Positions 60,043 to 64,000 of a stretch of DNA of 64,000 bases are shown here, in pieces. The stretch covers positions 1 through 64,000 of the forward strand of contig VJZX01000002.1 of assembly GCA_009663185.1 (NCBI GenBank), given 5' to 3'. Made by a program: the position numbers and the translations under genes. Source of the DNA: Isoptericola halalbus. GTDB lineage: Bacteria; Actinomycetota; Actinomycetes; Actinomycetales; Cellulomonadaceae. Every line of letters starts with the position of its first letter. The first letter of the stretch is position 1. The notes under the pieces were generated by a model that did no database searches, was not told where the DNA came from, and worked only from the letters and a program-made list of their open reading frames with translations.

Positions 60043-60299
60043 CTCTACTCCTCGTCGAGAGCGCGCCACGGGCATGACTCCATGTATGACGGCGGGCCAC
60101 GAAGCAACGCCCCGGACACCCCGGGGCAGTGACGAACGGTCGTCCGGACGTCACCCTAAGGCCTCGCCGAGGCAACGAGAACCACGAGCCCTGGCCCGGC
60201 GCAGCACCTTGGCCGTACTCGTCGGGACCCGACATGTACTCATCAGCCTCCCACCTGAGATCCCCGTTGGGCCGAGGGCGAGATCGTCAACCACGTCCT

Positions 60300-60313
60300 G
60301 CGAACCGTTGTCA
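60300..60313. promoter_or_regulatory. LacI-type operator, site 1
   Basis: GCGAACCGTTGTCA, 152 nt upstream of the glycosidase ATG. It shares GAACCGTTGTCAC exactly with site 2. Confidence 0.6.
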
Positions 60314-60385
60314 CGCATGTTGCATGAACCTCGATGGTTCGTCTGGCTAGCCCAGTCTGAGGCGCTTGCCCCTATTGACCAATTC

Positions 60386-60399
60386 TGGAACCGTTGTCA
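60386..60399. promoter_or_regulatory. LacI-type operator, site 2
   Basis: TGGAACCGTTGTCA, 66 nt upstream of the glycosidase ATG and 86 bp from site 1 (about eight helical turns), so a looped repression complex is possible. Confidence 0.6.
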
Positions 60400-60464
60400 C
60401 AATGTACCGCGTCCCGGGCAGTGGGGTCAGGGCGACAACCGAACAGTGTGCAAGGGAGCACCGG

Positions 60465-63400
60465 ATGAACACGAAGAGCAGACGCTGGGCTGCCGCGCTG
60501 GCCGTGGTCGGCCTGGGCGCGGGTGGGTTGGTTGCGGCAGGGTTGCCGACGGCGACGGCGGCGACTGGCGAGATCTCGCGAGTCACGATCGGGCAGTACG
60601 AGCGGGACGAGGTCCTCGAGGTCGACGGGCAGCCGTTCTTCTTCAACGGCGTCCAGATGCGTGTCGACAAGAACGAGGCGGTCTTCGGGCCGGAGTACGC
60701 GTACAACAGCGCCAAGACGCGCTCGCTGTACAAGGCCGCGGCGGACATGGGATTCACCACGATCAACGTCCAGGTTCCCTGGCTGAAGGTGCAGCCGGAC
60801 CGGTCCGTGGCGGCCTCCGACGCGGCGTACGTCGTCCGCGGGATGCCGGACGAGACCTTCTCGGGCGGCAACATCCAGACGGCCTACGACGCGGCGAGCA
60901 CGAGCAACCAGTCGCTCGCGCTGCTGAAGTTCACGATCCCGAGCGACTACACCCACGACCTGACGGCTTCCAAGGTCCGCGTCTACGTCGACAACACCGG
61001 GAATCCACTGGGAGACGGTGCGGACCTGTGGCGCAGCCACGACCTCAAGGTCTATTCACTGCCCAGCGACAGCTGGGACGACGCGAGCGTCACCTGGAAC
61101 TCGCTCGGGGTCTCGGCCTACGACGGCACGAACCTCTCCCTGGACGGGGTCGAGCAGACCCCGCTCGACGTCACCCCGTCGTGGGACCGCATCAAGAAGG
61201 CGAACTACTTCGACTTCGACGTCACGCAGTTCGTCACGTCGCGCTACGGTGCCGGCGACCGGACCGTGAGCCTGCTGCTGCAGTCGTCGACCCCGGTCGA
61301 CGCCGAGTCGGAGGTCCCGATCTCGATCGACGGCCTCAACGGGACGTTTCCGCCGGAGCTGGTGCTGTCCAGCGCGGACCCGGACAACTTTGACTGGAGC
61401 TACCTCGACGAGGCCATGCGCAATGCCTCCAACAACAACCTGAAGTTCGAGATCATCTGGTTCGGTGGCGACACCACGTCGAACTCGATGGACAACCGCA
61501 TTCCCTACTACGTGTTCCAGGACGTCGCGAAAACCATGACGACGCCCTCGTGCACCAGCGAGCCGACGTTCCGGGCGCAGATGGACGACCTCAAGGAGGC
61601 CAAGCTCAACGCCTGCGACCCCAACCACCCTGCCGGTGCCCCCCTGTTCAAGAAGCGTGACGCCGCGACCTCGAAGATGTACGGCGTCTACGACTTCCTG
61701 CTCGACAAGGCCGACCCGAAGCTCCTTCAGTACGAGACCGCCGCGCTGAGCAAGGTCATGGAGCACGTCGCCGAGTGGGAGGAGACGCAGAACGCGGGCA
61801 AGCACACCACCGTCGGTGTCCAGGTCGCCAACGAGTCCATGACCCTCCGCATGGAGGGCAGCGGCACCATCAACGGCACCTACATGGACGTCAGCCAGAG
61901 CGACATCTCCCTGGCTGACTGGCGCGACTTCGAGGGCTTCACGTGGGAGTCCACGGCGAACGACGGGCGCGACACGTTCAAGGAGTTCAACCGCCACGTG
62001 CTGTGGCACTACTACAACGAGCTGAGCAAGGTCGTGAAGCAGTCCACCTACCCGGTCTGGACGCGCGCCAACGATTCACGTCGGGGCTACTCCGCGGTCG
62101 AGTACAACCAGAGGGTCCGCGCTGCCGGCGGCACCTCGTACCTCGACTTCGTCGGCATCGACCCGTATGGCGCCAGCCGCGACCAGCAGTACAGGTTCGG
62201 CCACTCGAAGATCTGGAACGACGTGGACTACTCCTACGGCAACAACCTGCCGATGATCATGGAGATCGGCGCCGAGGACGGCCAGTACGCGGTCTCCTAC
62301 GGGCTGCTCTCCACCCTGTCCGGCGGTGGCTACTACAACATCTATGAGCTGTGCGGAGCCGACGAGCACGGCATCTTCAACTCGCCGGCCTCCAAGTACG
62401 GCGTGGGCGACTGCACCTACGACGGGCCCTTCTTCGACGCGTCGGGATCGACGGACACCTCCGCGGCGAACCGGGTCAAGATCGACTACCTCACGGGCGT
62501 CAACACGATGCTCAAGTCGATCGGGCACGATCTGGCGACGAAGAAGCCGAACGGGCTGGGCGGAGGCCGCCTCGTCTTCCTCAACGAGCGCCATGGCGCC
62601 GGCTCCGGGCACGACGTGACAACCACTCTGCGCTCGATGGATGTGACGTTCCGTTCCCAGCCTCTGACCATCGGGTCCTGGAGCGCCGAGACGGCGGGCG
62701 TCGCGATCGAGCGCGGCCCGACCGAGTTCGCCTTTGCGAACGCCGGTGCCACGGCGACCACCTTCACGCTCTCAGGCGTTGCCGGCAACATCGCGTCGGC
62801 CCAGGTCGGGTCCTACGACGACCCGGCGACCGACGCCACCGAGAACGCCTGGATCCGCGAGACGGACGCCACGGTCACGACGAGCGGGAGCGACGCGACG
62901 GTGACCGTTCCCCCGTTCGGCGTGGTTCGCGTCGTCACCTGGGACCCGATCCCGTTGGGCGAGCAGCTCGTCGAGACGGAGGACATCACCGACTACACGC
63001 TTCCGTCCGGTGCTGTCCGGCAGGTCTGGGACGACGGTGCCTCCGGCGGCGGATGGGTCAAGGTGGGCGCCGAGGGAATGACGGCGCTCCCGGCCGGTGC
63101 CGAGGTCACCTTCCGGGTCTACAGTGCGCAGGCACGGAAGACCAGAATCGTGACCGCGTACAAGGCGACGACCGGTCGGGCCACCGCTCAGCTGAGCGTG
63201 AACGGCCAGGCGTACTCCACGCCGGTCGACATGAGTGTCGGCTCCGAATTCGTCGAGACCGATCCGGCCGAGACGGTGACCCTCCAGCCAGGGACCAACG
63301 ACCTCACCTTTACGGTGACAGAGCCCGGTGTCCTGTCATTCGACTACTTCAGGCTCGACGGTTCGGACGACCTCGTGAACGAGCAGTTCGACTCCGATGC

Positions 63401-63965
63401 TCCCGCACCCGCGTTCGGCTTCAGCCAGGATGCGACGATCTCGGGCGGCGCTCTTCGTCTGACCAACGGCATGTCCAACTACACGACGGCGATCAAGCAG
63501 TTCCCGTCGGACATCTCCGGCCAGCTGGTGACCGACGTGAGCTTCGACTGGACCTACGGCGGCGACCGGAACTCCAAGGGCGGCATCGAGTTCCGTGACC
63601 CCGACGGCAAGCTCGTGTTCGCGATCCAAGGGTCGACCAAGACCAGCGGCCCCGACGAGCTGAGGTACTCGACGGTCGGGCCGGACTCGGACTCCAGTAC
63701 CGCCGAGTTCGCCCTCGAGCCCGAGTGGAGCTCGGTGCCGATCGATCAGACCAAGACCTACACGGTCAGGTTCCGTGCCGACTACGCGAACCAGACGGTC
63801 AGCTTCCGGATTCTCGACGGCAGCGCCGTTCTGGTGGAGGAGGTCGACGTGCCCATCACGGCAACCGGCCTGGATCGGATGGTGGCCACCAGCGCCTACC
63901 GGGAGAACAGCAACGCTCAATCGGTCGACAACCTGGTCATGACCGGAAGCGGCGATGCCCCGTAG
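60465..63965 (+). CDS. Secreted multidomain glycoside hydrolase (clan GH-A-like)
   Basis: 1,166 residues. A signal peptide (1-33, ending TATAATG) precedes a (beta/alpha)8-type catalytic domain that begins RVTIGQYERDEVLEVDGQPFFFNGVQM. The barrel is interrupted at about 122-303 by a DNRLRE/CBM96-like module (ALLKFTIPSDYTHDLTASKVRVYVDNT, SWDDASVTWNSLG, YFDFDVTQFVTSRYG) and resumes at DNFDWSYLDEAMRNASNNNLKFEIIWFGG. Likely acid/base E457 (VQVANESM) and nucleophile E600 (MIMEIGAEDG) fit clan GH-A. Beta-sandwich modules follow: a CBM6/35-like one at 835-964 (LVETEDITDYTLPSG...FDYFRLDG) and a LamG/CBM-like one at 968-1166. GH family and substrate are not recognised; a plant polysaccharide is likely. 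Preceded by two LacI operators. Confidence 0.85.
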   Translation: MNTKSRRWAAALAVVGLGAGGLVAAGLPTATAATGEISRVTIGQYERDEVLEVDGQPFFFNGVQMRVDKNEAVFGPEYAYNSAKTRSLYKAAADMGFTTINVQVPWLKVQPDRSVAASDAAYVVRGMPDETFSGGNIQTAYDAASTSNQSLALLKFTIPSDYTHDLTASKVRVYVDNTGNPLGDGADLWRSHDLKVYSLPSDSWDDASVTWNSLGVSAYDGTNLSLDGVEQTPLDVTPSWDRIKKANYFDFDVTQFVTSRYGAGDRTVSLLLQSSTPVDAESEVPISIDGLNGTFPPELVLSSADPDNFDWSYLDEAMRNASNNNLKFEIIWFGGDTTSNSMDNRIPYYVFQDVAKTMTTPSCTSEPTFRAQMDDLKEAKLNACDPNHPAGAPLFKKRDAATSKMYGVYDFLLDKADPKLLQYETAALSKVMEHVAEWEETQNAGKHTTVGVQVANESMTLRMEGSGTINGTYMDVSQSDISLADWRDFEGFTWESTANDGRDTFKEFNRHVLWHYYNELSKVVKQSTYPVWTRANDSRRGYSAVEYNQRVRAAGGTSYLDFVGIDPYGASRDQQYRFGHSKIWNDVDYSYGNNLPMIMEIGAEDGQYAVSYGLLSTLSGGGYYNIYELCGADEHGIFNSPASKYGVGDCTYDGPFFDASGSTDTSAANRVKIDYLTGVNTMLKSIGHDLATKKPNGLGGGRLVFLNERHGAGSGHDVTTTLRSMDVTFRSQPLTIGSWSAETAGVAIERGPTEFAFANAGATATTFTLSGVAGNIASAQVGSYDDPATDATENAWIRETDATVTTSGSDATVTVPPFGVVRVVTWDPIPLGEQLVETEDITDYTLPSGAVRQVWDDGASGGGWVKVGAEGMTALPAGAEVTFRVYSAQARKTRIVTAYKATTGRATAQLSVNGQAYSTPVDMSVGSEFVETDPAETVTLQPGTNDLTFTVTEPGVLSFDYFRLDGSDDLVNEQFDSDAPAPAFGFSQDATISGGALRLTNGMSNYTTAIKQFPSDISGQLVTDVSFDWTYGGDRNSKGGIEFRDPDGKLVFAIQGSTKTSGPDELRYSTVGPDSDSSTAEFALEPEWSSVPIDQTKTYTVRFRADYANQTVSFRILDGSAVLVEEVDVPITATGLDRMVATSAYRENSNAQSVDNLVMTGSGDAP

Positions 63966-64000
63966 CCCGTCCTCGGAGCTTCGCCCTGCTCGTGAGGAGC

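Larger units (their letters stand above)
60043..60464 (+). other. Divergent intergenic region of the lacI/glycosidase pair
   Basis: 422 bp without a supportable gene. It holds the two LacI-type operators (60300-60313, 60386-60399) and the glycosidase ribosome binding site AAGGGAG, 7 nt before the ATG at 60465. The stretch 60043-60299 shows nothing recognisable. Confidence 0.5.

Noticed and set aside
1-64000. Search for tRNA, rRNA, CRISPR arrays, phage or integrative element ends
   Set aside because: No cloverleaf-type sequences, regularly spaced repeats, integrase genes or att-like repeats were recognised; the only mobile trace is the IS3 remnant near 56 kb.

Overview
The window is a high-GC, gene-dense chromosomal stretch from an actinobacterium. 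GTG and TTG starts are frequent, ATGA/GTGA overlaps join genes into operons, and long GC-rich hairpins sit at most convergent gene ends. The gene order dlaT(sucB)-pepA ... ctaC ... qcrBAC-ctaE-trpD-exonuclease/GIY-YIG-fadD ... plsC ... aroG-pknL-Rv2175c-like-idsA closely follows the Mycobacterium tuberculosis region around Rv2173-Rv2215. The carbohydrate-active genes, SpoIID protein, DUF4192, DUF3043 and DUF6580 families and PPi-type phosphofructokinase suggest Micrococcales, probably a Cellulomonas-like organism. That genus placement is inference only.

Layout. 1-9 kb: E2 of 2-oxoglutarate dehydrogenase (sucB), a methyltransferase, leucyl aminopeptidase (pepA), two small membrane proteins coupled to pyrD, and a MocR (YczR-type) regulator divergent from a YczE-like membrane protein that overlaps arcA. 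11-20 kb: an acetyltransferase, aldo/keto reductase, DUF3043 protein, M20 dipeptidase, thioesterase, DJ-1/PfpI protein, nadA, a shortened glycerate-kinase-like protein, erpA, and a tusA/cysteine-desulfurase-like pair in which the desulfurase homologue contains no lysine. 20-30 kb: the cytochrome bcc-aa3 respiratory block (ctaC-ctaD-ctaF rightward; ctaE-qcrC-qcrA-qcrB leftward), with a Met-rich lipoprotein and sodA between the two halves. 30-45 kb: a pseudo-receiver protein, trpD, an AsnC-type ligand-binding domain, an exonuclease/GIY-YIG protein, fadD, glk, plsC, pfp, aroG, pknL with its neighbouring DNA-binding protein, a polyprenyl synthase and a lipoprotein. 45-54.6 kb: DUF4192, Usp, the principal sigma factor, a SpoIID-like secreted protein, DUF7455, parE, and a DUF4430 lipoprotein/DUF6580 membrane-protein pair.

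From about 54.7 kb the character changes to an accessory region. It holds a murD homologue beside an IS3-transposase remnant, decayed glycoside-hydrolase fragments (GH43-like and GH115-like), two LacI-family regulators, and a large secreted multidomain glycosidase of 1,166 residues. Near-identical LacI-type operator sequences lie in front of the GH115 remnant and, twice, in front of the intact glycosidase, so the locus looks like a partly lost polysaccharide-utilisation regulon.

A recurrent signal is a TANNNT -10 hexamer exactly 6-7 nt before the start codon of at least eighteen genes, which predicts leaderless mRNAs. I saw no rRNA, tRNA, CRISPR array or replication origin. Family assignments were made by eye from the translated sequences; no database search was run.
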